NCBI GenBank assembly: GCA_027490345.1
Contig: JAIXYF010000250.1
Span: 1-32,645 of the forward strand
Length of the DNA: 32,645 nt
Source: Novosphingobium sp.
Lineage (GTDB): Bacteria > Pseudomonadota > Alphaproteobacteria > Sphingomonadales > Sphingomonadaceae
Direction of reading: 5' to 3'
How positions within the stretch are numbered: position 1 is the first letter of the stretch; each line of letters starts with the position of its first letter. A program made the translations under genes and the position numbers. Shown here piece by piece: positions 16,174 to 23,839 of this stretch. Under the pieces are notes generated by a model, which was not told the DNA's origin, did no database searches, and worked only from the letters and a program-made list of their open reading frames with translations.

Positions 16174-17100
16174 ATGGAACAACCGTTTGTCTTGCCGGAA
16201 ACCGCAGCCGTTCTGGCCGGAATTGCCGAACAAGGCGGCCCGCACCTGGCCGATATGTCTGCCGCAGACATGCGCGCGACCTATCTCCAGATGGGCGCCC
16301 TGTTCGATACGCCCCCCGAAGCGAGTGTCCGCTGGAAGGATCTGGCCGGGGCTGGCTGCACCTTGCGCGCCTATTTCCCGGGTGAAGCGGCTGCTGGCCC
16401 CGTCATCCTCTATATGCACGGCGGCGGCTGGGTGATCGGCGATCTGGAAACCCACCACCCCGTCTGCACCACTATCGCAGCGATCACCGGGCTGCGCGTG
16501 GTGGCAGTGGACTATCGGATGGGGCCGGAAGCGCCCTTCCCCGCCGGGCATGATGATTGTGTGGCGGCGGCGCGGTTTGTGCTGGGCAGCCCTGCCGAAC
16601 TGGAAGCACCGGTCACCGGCCTTGGCACGGCAGGCGATAGCGCAGGCGGCAATCTGGCGCTGCATGTGGCCACGGTACTCGGCTCCGAGGCCGTCAAGGC
16701 GCAGCTGCTGATCTATCCCTGGCTCGATTGCACAGCGCCCGATAGGGGCTCCTACAAGGCGTTTGGCGAAGGCTTCATTCTCGATGCGCGGCTGCTCGCG
16801 CGATTTGCGGCGGATTATCTGCCGGGCGACGGCATGGCGGCCGGCCCTGAGGCCTCGCCGCTGCTCCACCCGCTGCCGGCCGATCTGCCTGCCACAGTGA
16901 TCCTCACCGCCGGGCTCGATCCGCTGCGCGATCAGGGCCGGGCCATGGCCGCGCGCATGGCCGAGGCGGGCATGGCGGTGCACTTTAACGAGGCGAAAGG
17001 CCTGATCCATGGCCTTGCCACCATGCGGGCTGCCTTCCCCACCGCCGATAGCATCCTGCGGCGGACCATCGCCGATTTCGCAGACCTGTTGAACGGCTGA
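16174..17100 (+). CDS. Alpha/beta-hydrolase, hormone-sensitive-lipase family esterase
   Basis: Encodes 308 residues from an ATG with AGGAG at 16162-16166; the longer frame from 16129 has no such site. The oxyanion-hole motif HGGGW (82-86) and nucleophile motif GDSAGG (Ser156) are diagnostic of the HSL (type IV) esterase family. Asp249 in GLDPLRDQG and His279 in LIHGLA complete the triad. No signal peptide is seen, so it is cytoplasmic. Such enzymes hydrolyse short to medium esters and lactones, which fits a step after the Baeyer-Villiger monooxygenase. It lies 60 bases upstream of the TonB receptor on the same strand, perhaps in one transcript, and divergent from the AraC regulator. Confidence 0.9.
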   Translation: MEQPFVLPETAAVLAGIAEQGGPHLADMSAADMRATYLQMGALFDTPPEASVRWKDLAGAGCTLRAYFPGEAAAGPVILYMHGGGWVIGDLETHHPVCTTIAAITGLRVVAVDYRMGPEAPFPAGHDDCVAAARFVLGSPAELEAPVTGLGTAGDSAGGNLALHVATVLGSEAVKAQLLIYPWLDCTAPDRGSYKAFGEGFILDARLLARFAADYLPGDGMAAGPEASPLLHPLPADLPATVILTAGLDPLRDQGRAMAARMAEAGMAVHFNEAKGLIHGLATMRAAFPTADSILRRTIADFADLLNG

Positions 17101-17160
17101 CGGACCCCGCCAGCCAGAAGCCAAAACCATAAAACGACAACTCAAAGGAGAGGGAAAAAA

Positions 17161-19566
17161 ATGAGCAACATCAGGCGCGCCGTCCTCACGGCATCCACCG
17201 CCATCGGCCTTGCCGGCATCGCGCACCCGGCCTTCGCCGCCGCCGACCAGGCAGCCGCCGCAGAGGAGGCCCCGGTTGGCGAAATCATCGTCACCGCCAA
17301 CAAGCGCAGTGAAAGCATCAGCAAGGTCGGCGCGAGCATTGTCGCGTTCGACACCTCGATGCTGGCAAACCGCAACATCGTGCGGCTGGACGAGCTGGCC
17401 AAGTCGGTTCCCAACCTCGCGCTCGCCCCATCGACGCACGGCACCCCGGTGTTCACGCTGCGCGGTATCGGCTTCAACTCGGACTCGCTCGGCGTCTATC
17501 CCGCGGTCAGCCTTTCGCTCGATCAGGCACCGATGCCCTTCCCGGTGCTGGCGGGCCACTCGATGTATGATCTGGAACGCGTCGAAGTGCTAAAGGGTCC
17601 GCAAGGCACCCTGTTCGGCCAGAACTCGACCGGCGGCGCGATCAACTTCGTCGCAGCCAAGCCGACCAAGGAACTGCAGGCCGGCTTCAACCTCGATTAT
17701 GGCCGCTTCAACGAAGTCCACGGCACGATGTATGTCAGCGGCCCCGTCAGCGAGACGGTCGGCATGCGCCTCGCGATCGATGCGATGCACCGCGACGACT
17801 GGCAGTACAACTTCACCCGCGACGACACGAACGGTGAGCAAAACTACATCGCCGCGCGCCTGATCACCGATTGGCAGGCTTCCGACACACTCAAGTTCGA
17901 GCTGAACCTCAATGGGTCGGTCGACCGTTCGGACCCGCAGGCGCTGCAGATCATCGCCTCGCTGCCGTCGAACCCTGCCGCCCCGACCCCTGAAGAACTG
18001 AACGCACCGCTTGCCCCGCGCGATCTGCGCGCGGCCAACTGGTCCAATCGCGGCCGCCGCGGCGTGGGCACCCAATCGGATACGGAATCGGCCCGTCCGC
18101 GCGGCAACCGCAAGATCATGCAGGCCTTCCTGCGCGGCGACCTCAACGTGACCGATGACATCACGCTGACCTCGATCACGACCTACAACCACCTCACGCA
18201 GAAGATGTCGTTCGACCTCGACGGTTCGCAATTCGAACTGGTCGACAACCCGCGCGGCGATGGCACGATCGACGACTTCAACCAGGAACTGCGCATCTCG
18301 AACGCTTCGGCCCCCGGCCAGCAGTTCCGCTGGACGCTGGGTGCCAACTACAACCACAGCAAGGTCTACGAACTCCAGATCATCACCTACGGCGACAACT
18401 CGCTGAGCAACGCAGGCACAAACTTCATCCACGAATCCGATGTGCGCAATCGCGGCCGGATGGACAACATCGCCGCCTTTGCGAACGGCGAATACGACAT
18501 TACCGACCAGCTGACCTTCAAGGCCGGCATCCGCTATACCAGCTCGAAGAACAAGAACCGCATGTGCGGTTCGGACACGACCGGCGACCAGCAGCTTTCG
18601 GCGCTGTTCCGCCTGCTGGGCAATCTGCTGGGCGGCAAGGACATCCCGATCGGTCCGGGGGACTGCATCTCGCTCAACGCGCAGAACCTGCCGGGTGATC
18701 CGATCAACATCACGCTCAAGGAAGACAACGTTTCCTGGCGCGCGGGGATCGATTTCAAGCCCAACTCGACCACGCTGCTCTATGCGAACATCTCGCGCGG
18801 GTACAAGGCAGGCGCCTTCCCCGTGATCACCGGTGCCACGCAGGAAGTGTTCACGCCGGCCAAGCAGGAATCCGTCACGTCGTATGAAGCGGGCGTGAAG
18901 ACCCGTCTGCTGAACAACGCTGTCTCGTTCGCTGGCGCCGTGTTCTATCAGGATTACCGCGACAAGCAGATCCAGGGCACGGTGAACACCGCGCTGTTCG
19001 GCCTGCTGCAGCGGCTCGACAACGTGCCCAAGTCGCACATCTTCGGCGTCGAGGCCGAACTCGTGGTGCGGCCGACGGCCGGGCTCACGCTTTCGGGTTC
19101 GGCCAGCTACCTCAAGACCAAGGTCGACGAATATTCGGGCATCACCGTGTTCGGCGATCAGCGCAACTTTGCCGGCAGCCGCCTGCCCTTCGCGCCGACG
19201 TGGTCGCTGACCGGCGACATCGACTACCGCGTGCAGACCAGCTCGGGCGGCGAAGTCTTTGCCGGCGTGGGCGTGAACTATCGCACGTATCAGGACGCCT
19301 ATATCGCGGGCAGCCAGCTGCAAATCCCCAATAACGGGGTGAACCGCTGGATCGACCGCACCGCCTTCCGGATCGACGGCTATGCGCTGGTCGATACGCG
19401 CCTGGGCTATACCTTCCCGGGTGAGAAGCTGACCGTCTCGGCCTGGGGCAAGAACGTGTTCAACACCTTCAACGTCCAGAACAAGATCTCGTACAACAAC
19501 ATCATCACCCAGGCGACCGGCATGCCGGCAACCTACGGTGTCTCTTTCCGGGTGCGCTTCAACTAA
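17161..19566 (+). CDS. TonB-dependent outer-membrane receptor
   Basis: Encodes 801 residues. A signal peptide ends near AFA at residue 26. A TonB-box-like segment EIIVTANKR (41-49) is followed by the plug domain, which includes the conserved VEVLKGPQGTLFGQNSTGGAIN segment near residues 140-162. The rest is a beta-barrel of alternating aromatic strands ending in FRVRFN. An excellent ribosome site, AAAGGAGAGG at 17144-17153, precedes the ATG. These receptors import large or scarce ligands across the outer membrane using TonB/ExbBD energy. In sphingomonads the paralogues are numerous and often sit in catabolic clusters. The surrounding CoA ligases, P450 and BVMO suggest uptake of an organic carbon source rather than iron, which is inference. 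Confidence 0.92.
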   Translation: MSNIRRAVLTASTAIGLAGIAHPAFAAADQAAAAEEAPVGEIIVTANKRSESISKVGASIVAFDTSMLANRNIVRLDELAKSVPNLALAPSTHGTPVFTLRGIGFNSDSLGVYPAVSLSLDQAPMPFPVLAGHSMYDLERVEVLKGPQGTLFGQNSTGGAINFVAAKPTKELQAGFNLDYGRFNEVHGTMYVSGPVSETVGMRLAIDAMHRDDWQYNFTRDDTNGEQNYIAARLITDWQASDTLKFELNLNGSVDRSDPQALQIIASLPSNPAAPTPEELNAPLAPRDLRAANWSNRGRRGVGTQSDTESARPRGNRKIMQAFLRGDLNVTDDITLTSITTYNHLTQKMSFDLDGSQFELVDNPRGDGTIDDFNQELRISNASAPGQQFRWTLGANYNHSKVYELQIITYGDNSLSNAGTNFIHESDVRNRGRMDNIAAFANGEYDITDQLTFKAGIRYTSSKNKNRMCGSDTTGDQQLSALFRLLGNLLGGKDIPIGPGDCISLNAQNLPGDPINITLKEDNVSWRAGIDFKPNSTTLLYANISRGYKAGAFPVITGATQEVFTPAKQESVTSYEAGVKTRLLNNAVSFAGAVFYQDYRDKQIQGTVNTALFGLLQRLDNVPKSHIFGVEAELVVRPTAGLTLSGSASYLKTKVDEYSGITVFGDQRNFAGSRLPFAPTWSLTGDIDYRVQTSSGGEVFAGVGVNYRTYQDAYIAGSQLQIPNNGVNRWIDRTAFRIDGYALVDTRLGYTFPGEKLTVSAWGKNVFNTFNVQNKISYNNIITQATGMPATYGVSFRVRFN

Positions 19567-19583
19567 GCACCTGCTGCAAATGG

Positions 19584-19615
19584 GGGAGCAGTGCCGGTGG
19601 CGCTGCTCCCTTTTT
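19584..19615 (+). terminator. Rho-independent terminator after the TonB receptor
   Basis: A strong stem, GGGAGCAG (19584-19591) pairing with CTGCTCCC (19603-19610), is lengthened by a T-G wobble and GCC/GGC pairs around a 3-base GGT loop, and is followed at once by TTTTT. It lies 17 bases past the receptor stop and separates that gene from the acyl-CoA ligase gene starting at 19659. Confidence 0.9.
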
Positions 19616-19658
19616 GCTGTTTATCGTCTCTGTCCCATTGTCAGTTCGAAGGGTTCCC

Positions 19659-21221
19659 ATGTCCTCGCAAACCCATCCTGATCCCGTGATCGCGCGCGCC
19701 CGCGCGCAATCGCTTTCCGCCATGCTTGCGCGCGCGGCAGAAAGGCATGGGGATAAGACCGCGATCATCTGCGGAGACGTGACGTGGAGCTATGCGGACT
19801 TTCACCGCGAGATCGAGCGGCTGGCCGCAGGGATCAGGCAGCTGGGCGTAGAGCCGGGCGAGCGCATCGCGATCCTCGCGCGCAATAGCCATGCCTTCAT
19901 CGCGCTGCGCTTTGCCATCGCGCGGGCGGATGCGGTGCTGGTGCCGATCAACTTCATGCTCAATGCCGAAGACGTGCGCTATATCCTTGATCATTCTGGC
20001 GCGCGGGTGCTGTTTCTGGACGAAACGACGCTTGAGACCGGGCTTGCCGCGCGCAGCGATGCGGCGAGCCATATGTTCGGCATTCCCGGCGAACATGCGC
20101 CGCCCCCGGCAGGCGTACCCGCATGGACCGATCTGCTGAACGATGCCCCCCTCCCCCCGCAGGAGCGCGGCGGCGAGGACTTGCTGCAGATCGTCTATAC
20201 CAGCGGCACGGAATCGCGGCCCAAGGGCGCGATGCTTTCGCACAACGCGGTGCTGTGGGAATACCAGAGCTGCATCATCGATTGCGAATGGACGGCGAGT
20301 ACGGTGGCGCTCCATGCCATGCCGCTGTTCCACTGTGCGCAGCTCGATTGCATGATCGGCCCGGCGCTCCATGTCGGCGCCACGAACATCATCACCGGAT
20401 CGCCTGCCGCAGACAATGTGTTGCACCTGCTGGCGCAGCATAAGGCAAACTCGTTCTTCGCGCCGCCCACGGTGTGGATCTCGCTGCTGCGCTCACCCCT
20501 CATGGACAGCTACGATCTCTCCGCGCTGGAAAAGGGCTATTACGGCGCCTCGATTATGCCGGTCGAAGTGCTGCGCGAAATGAACGCGCGCATTCCTAAG
20601 CTGAGGTTGTGGAACCTCTATGGCCAGACCGAGATTGCGCCGGTGGCCACGATCCTGTTTCCCGAAGAGCACGCGGCGCGCCTCGGCTCAGCCGGGCGGC
20701 CAACGCTGCATGTCGAAACGCGGATCGTGGATGATGCGATGAACCCGGTGGCGCCCGGCGAAGTGGGCGAGATCGTCCACCGCTCGCCGCAATTGCTCAG
20801 CGGATACTGGAACGATCCCGTGCGCACGGCAGAGGCCTTTGCGGGCGGCTGGTTCCACAGCGGCGATCTGGGCGTTGCGGACGAAGCCGGGTACATCACC
20901 GTGGTCGACCGCAAGAAGGACATGATCAAAACGGGCGGCGAAAACGTCGCCTCACGCGAGGTGGAGGAAGTGCTTTATCAGCACGTCGCCATCAGCGAAG
21001 TGGCGGTGATCGGCATGCCGGACCCGAAGTGGATCGAGGCCGTGACTGCCGTGATCGTGCTGCGCGATGGGCATACGCTCGATGAAGCAGGCGTTCTGGC
21101 GCACTGCGCGGAGCATCTCTCCGCGTTCAAGGCGCCGAAGAAAGTCGTGTTTGCGCAGACCCTTCCTCGCAACGCGAGCGGCAAGATCCTCAAACGCGAA
21201 CTTAGGCTCTCGCTGCTTTAG
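19659..21221 (+). CDS. Acyl-CoA synthetase (AMP-forming)
   Basis: Encodes 520 residues from an ATG with GAAGGG at 19648-19653; the longer frame from 19614 would start inside the terminator region. ANL-superfamily motifs are complete: the AMP-binding loop TSGTESRPKG (181-190), the YGQTE motif, the hinge DRKKDMIKTGGENV, and the catalytic Lys509 in NASGKILKREL. It converts a carboxylic acid, ATP and CoA to acyl-CoA, AMP and pyrophosphate. The protein resembles long-chain or aromatic acid CoA ligases; the substrate cannot be set from sequence. It follows a strong terminator and so needs its own promoter in the short gap, or read-through. A palindromic element follows it. Confidence 0.9.
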   Translation: MSSQTHPDPVIARARAQSLSAMLARAAERHGDKTAIICGDVTWSYADFHREIERLAAGIRQLGVEPGERIAILARNSHAFIALRFAIARADAVLVPINFMLNAEDVRYILDHSGARVLFLDETTLETGLAARSDAASHMFGIPGEHAPPPAGVPAWTDLLNDAPLPPQERGGEDLLQIVYTSGTESRPKGAMLSHNAVLWEYQSCIIDCEWTASTVALHAMPLFHCAQLDCMIGPALHVGATNIITGSPAADNVLHLLAQHKANSFFAPPTVWISLLRSPLMDSYDLSALEKGYYGASIMPVEVLREMNARIPKLRLWNLYGQTEIAPVATILFPEEHAARLGSAGRPTLHVETRIVDDAMNPVAPGEVGEIVHRSPQLLSGYWNDPVRTAEAFAGGWFHSGDLGVADEAGYITVVDRKKDMIKTGGENVASREVEEVLYQHVAISEVAVIGMPDPKWIEAVTAVIVLRDGHTLDEAGVLAHCAEHLSAFKAPKKVVFAQTLPRNASGKILKRELRLSLL

Positions 21222-21243
21222 GCGCTGAGCCCATCCCTTGGGA

Positions 21244-21276
21244 CCGTTGGCCCGGACTGGGCTCCGGGCCTTGGCT
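21244..21276 (+). repeat. Degenerate palindromic repeat, possible terminator
   Basis: An 8-bp stem, GGCCCGGA (21249-21256) with TCCGGGCC (21263-21270), is followed by TTGGCTGTTGTTTT. The layout and the CTTGGCT end match the repeats flanking the GIY-YIG gene. The hairpin plus T-rich tail 28 bases past the ligase stop could end that transcript. It is inverted relative to 21306-21336. Confidence 0.65.
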
Positions 21277-21305
21277 GTTGTTTTATCACGTCGCGCGAGC
21301 ACACC

Positions 21306-21336
21306 AGCCAAGGCCCGTATCAAGCACAGGCCGACG
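21306..21336 (-). repeat. Degenerate palindromic repeat, inverted partner
   Basis: Clearly related to the repeat at 1117-1148: AGCCAAG, then CCCGT.TCAAGCAC.GG and CGACG are shared in order, with scattered substitutions. Its inner 12 bases (21305-21316) are an exact inverted match to 21266-21277. It lies between the convergent acyl-CoA ligase and SDR genes. No coding region lies within the pair. Confidence 0.6.
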
Positions 21337-21377
21337 AAACGTGCTTGAATAAGGAACCGAGCTTCAGTTCCGCCATA

Positions 21378-22118
21378 CTACGCCGCGAGATATTCCCCGC
21401 CTGTGACGAACACCACCTGCCCCTGAATCATCGCGGCCGAAGGGCTGGCGAGGTATTCGATCAGGCTGCAATAGTCGTCGTGCGTCACGTTGCGCCCGCT
21501 GGGGCTGGCGGCAGCGGCGGCCTGCAGGATTTCCTCGGTCTTCTCGCCATAAACCTGCCGCAGCGCTTCGGTATCGACCGCGCTGGGGGCGACGCAGTTG
21601 GCCCGCACGCCGAGCGGTGCCAGTTCGCGCGCCAGATAGCGGATCAGGCTTTCCGCGAGCGATTTGCCCGCGCCGACCGCCGCGTAGTTCGGGATCACGA
21701 CGCGGCTGCCCCGGCTGGAGAGGAAGAACACCGTGCTGCCACGGCGGAACAGCGGCACGGCGGGCTGCACGAGATAGACGAGCGCGGTGCCATTGAGGTT
21801 GATCGCCTCGGTGAAGGCCGCCGGATCGATGGTCAGGAGCGGTTCGGGAAGCACTTTCACCGCGCAGTGGACAAGCTGGTCGAGCCGGTCGGTCTGCGCA
21901 GCGACAGCGGCCACAACGGCCTGCGCGCCTTCAGGCGTGCTCACATCGCCCTGGATCAGATGACAGCGTGCGCCGAGCGCCTCGATCTCCTGCTTGGCGC
22001 TATCTGCCGAGGCCTGATCCGCGCGGAAATTCAGGAACACATCGGTATCCTGCTTGGCAAAGCGCTTGGCGATGGCGAGGCCGATACCCTTGGTACCGCC
22101 AGTGACGAGAATGGCCAT
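21378..22118 (-). CDS. Short-chain dehydrogenase/reductase, FabL-like enoyl reductase type
   Basis: Encodes 246 residues with the SDR cofactor motif TGGTKGIG (6-13), where the Asn-Phe-Arg segment at the end of strand 2 (FLNFRAD) suggests NADPH. The active-site region is SSRGSRVVIPNYAAVGAGK: Tyr145 and Lys152 are spaced Tyr-x6-Lys, unlike the usual Tyr-x3-Lys of SDRs but as in enoyl-ACP reductases. The following text (LIRYLARELAPLGVRANCVAPSAVDT and later MIQGQVVFVTGG) strongly recalls Bacillus FabL. It may reduce an enoyl-CoA or enoyl-ACP. It lies 12 bases downstream of the EthD-like gene on the same strand and is probably co-transcribed with it. Confidence 0.85.
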   Translation of the reverse strand: MAILVTGGTKGIGLAIAKRFAKQDTDVFLNFRADQASADSAKQEIEALGARCHLIQGDVSTPEGAQAVVAAVAAQTDRLDQLVHCAVKVLPEPLLTIDPAAFTEAINLNGTALVYLVQPAVPLFRRGSTVFFLSSRGSRVVIPNYAAVGAGKSLAESLIRYLARELAPLGVRANCVAPSAVDTEALRQVYGEKTEEILQAAAAASPSGRNVTHDDYCSLIEYLASPSAAMIQGQVVFVTGGEYLAA

Positions 22119-22130
22119 GCCCCCGCCCCC

Positions 22131-22448
22131 TCAGCCGTCGTGACCGATGGAGGACACGAGCGAGACTCCGAAGCGTTCGATCATCCCGCCTGCATCGGCC
22201 CGCAGCGCCAGCCATTCCGGGGTCTGCTCGTCGCGCTCCATCGCGGCCTTGTCGGCCCAGGTCATGATCGCGAAGCGGTAGGCTCCCGCTTCTGCGCCTT
22301 CCAGGCCTTCGGCCACGAGGATGGTTTCAAGGCTGGTGAGGTTGGGCAGCGCGCGCGCCAGCGGGGCGTGGGAAGTGGCATAGGCGGTTTCGAAGGCATC
22401 GCGGTCTTCGGGCTTGGGCGCCGACCACACGGCAACGAGCTTGAGCAT
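22131..22448 (-). CDS. EthD-like dimeric alpha/beta-barrel protein
   Basis: Encodes 105 residues from an ATG preceded by GGGAGAG on the minus strand; a longer frame from 22532 lacks a ribosome site and would run into the divergent promoter. The sequence MLKLVAVWSAPKPEDRDAFETAYATSHAPLARALPNL carries the EthD hallmark: a first strand, then a helix ending in a His-x-Pro-Leu motif (His28). EthD proteins are small ferredoxin-like dimers found in degradative clusters, some beside P450s, with mostly unknown roles. It is first of a two-gene unit with the SDR and divergent from the P450 gene. Confidence 0.8.
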   Translation of the reverse strand: MLKLVAVWSAPKPEDRDAFETAYATSHAPLARALPNLTSLETILVAEGLEGAEAGAYRFAIMTWADKAAMERDEQTPEWLALRADAGGMIERFGVSLVSSIGHDG

Positions 22449-22522
22449 CTGTTCTCTCCCGCGGCGCATTCCTGTGGTGGGGCGATCCTGCCAAGCACCC
22501 TTTGCGCCTTCGGCATGCAGGC

Positions 22523-22542
22523 TACCAAACAAGTGTTTGCTA
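22523..22542. promoter_or_regulatory. Candidate TetR-type operator
   Basis: The 20 bases TACCAAACA-AG-TGTTTGCTA form a near-perfect palindrome: 9-base arms with one mismatch around a 2-base centre. It lies in the divergent gap between the EthD-like gene (start 22448) and the P450 gene. Size and symmetry fit a TetR-family operator, and a TetR gene closes the P450 operon. The palindrome is seen directly; binding is inferred. Confidence 0.6.
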
Positions 22543-22594
22543 TGGCAAGGGTGCGATGATAGCCAAACGGCCTGTCCGGAGCTTTTTTATCACC

Positions 22595-23839
22595 ATGCCC
22601 ACCGCCGTCCCTGCCGCCGCTCTCATCTTCGATCCGCGCGATCCCGATGTTATCCAGCGCCCGCTGGAAACCTTGCTGCGCTTGCAGGCCGAAGATCCGG
22701 TGCATTGGTCGCCGCTGCTCAAAGGCTGGGTACTGACCCGGCACGATGACGTGAAATCCGTGCAGATGAACAGCGGGATCACGTCGGACCGGCTGACCCC
22801 GTTCTTCGAAAGCCAGCAGGGCGCAGAACGCGCACGGCTGAATGATCTGATCCGCTACTTGAACACTTGGGTCGTATTCAAGGATCCGCCCGATCACACC
22901 CGACTGCGCACCCTGCTCAACAAGGTCGTGACGCCGGCGGTCATGCGCGATCTGGAAAGCGGCATCACCGAGCTGGCCGACGGGCTGCTCGACAGGATCG
23001 CGGCCCATGATGACGGCCGTTTCGAGTGCATCAGCGAATTTGCCAATCCCCTGCCCGCCAGCGTGATCATGGACCTGCTCGGCGTGCCGCGCGAAGACAT
23101 GGAGGCGCTGCGCGATTGGTCGATGCAATTGCAGCCCTTCCTGGGCAACGCCACCAGCACCGGCGACAAGTATGAAACCGGGCGCGCCGGGATTGTGGCC
23201 ATGGCCGACTATTTCCGCGATGCTGCGCGGCAACGCAAGGCCCAGCCGCGCGGCGATGTGATCTCGCACTTCGTGATGCTGCAGCAATCGGCGCAGATTA
23301 CCGAGGATGAACTGATCGGATCGTGCATCCTGTTCCTGTTTGCGGGGCACGAGACGACCACTAACCTCATCGGCAACGGCATCCGCATGTTGCTGGAAAA
23401 TCCGGACGAAAAGGCCAAGCTGGTCGCTGACCCGACGCTCGCCGCCAATGCGGTGGAAGAAATGCTGCGCTTCGAAGGCCCCACCGGCGCGGTGGTGCGC
23501 GTGGTGAAGGCGCCGTTCGAAATGCGCGGCAAGCGGCTGGAACAGGGCGACCGGGTTTATGCCATGGTCAATGCGGCCAATCACGATCCCGCCGTGTTCG
23601 AAGAGGCAGCGCGCTTCGATATCGGCCGCTCGCCCAACCGGCACCTGACGTTCAACCATGGCATCCACTTCTGCCTCGGCGCGCCGCTGGCCCGGGCCGA
23701 GGCGCGCATCGCCATAAACCGCTTTTTCGCGCGCTTCCCCAATGCCGCCATGGCGACAGACACCGTGGAATACATGGACACGCTGACCATGCGCGGCGTG
23801 CGCGAAATGCCGATGGTGACGGGAGAGGCCGTGCAATGA
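22595..23839 (+). CDS. Cytochrome P450 monooxygenase
   Basis: Encodes 414 residues from this ATG, the usual size of soluble bacterial P450s. An in-frame ATG at 22556 has a closer ribosome-site-like AAGGG but would sit just beside the palindromic operator, so the later start is preferred. Hallmarks: oxygen-binding helix I AGHETT (250-255), the ExxR pair Glu289/Arg292, and the haem-binding FNHGIHFCLG with thiolate Cys360. No membrane anchor. It hydroxylates an organic substrate with electrons from a ferredoxin, not encoded nearby. It opens an operon whose genes overlap by one to four bases: P450, acyl-CoA ligase, thiolase, TetR. Similar P450s act on terpenoids, fatty acids or steroids; the substrate is unknown. 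Confidence 0.92.
   Translation: MPTAVPAAALIFDPRDPDVIQRPLETLLRLQAEDPVHWSPLLKGWVLTRHDDVKSVQMNSGITSDRLTPFFESQQGAERARLNDLIRYLNTWVVFKDPPDHTRLRTLLNKVVTPAVMRDLESGITELADGLLDRIAAHDDGRFECISEFANPLPASVIMDLLGVPREDMEALRDWSMQLQPFLGNATSTGDKYETGRAGIVAMADYFRDAARQRKAQPRGDVISHFVMLQQSAQITEDELIGSCILFLFAGHETTTNLIGNGIRMLLENPDEKAKLVADPTLAANAVEEMLRFEGPTGAVVRVVKAPFEMRGKRLEQGDRVYAMVNAANHDPAVFEEAARFDIGRSPNRHLTFNHGIHFCLGAPLARAEARIAINRFFARFPNAAMATDTVEYMDTLTMRGVREMPMVTGEAVQ

Noticed and set aside
16012..17559. Minus-strand open frame of 515 codons opposite the esterase and TonB receptor start
   Set aside because: Antisense shadow; both plus-strand genes have clear catalytic or receptor motifs and good ribosome sites.
17590..19323. 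Minus-strand open frame of 577 codons opposite the TonB receptor
   Set aside because: Composition is random-like and it is fully antisense to a clear receptor gene.
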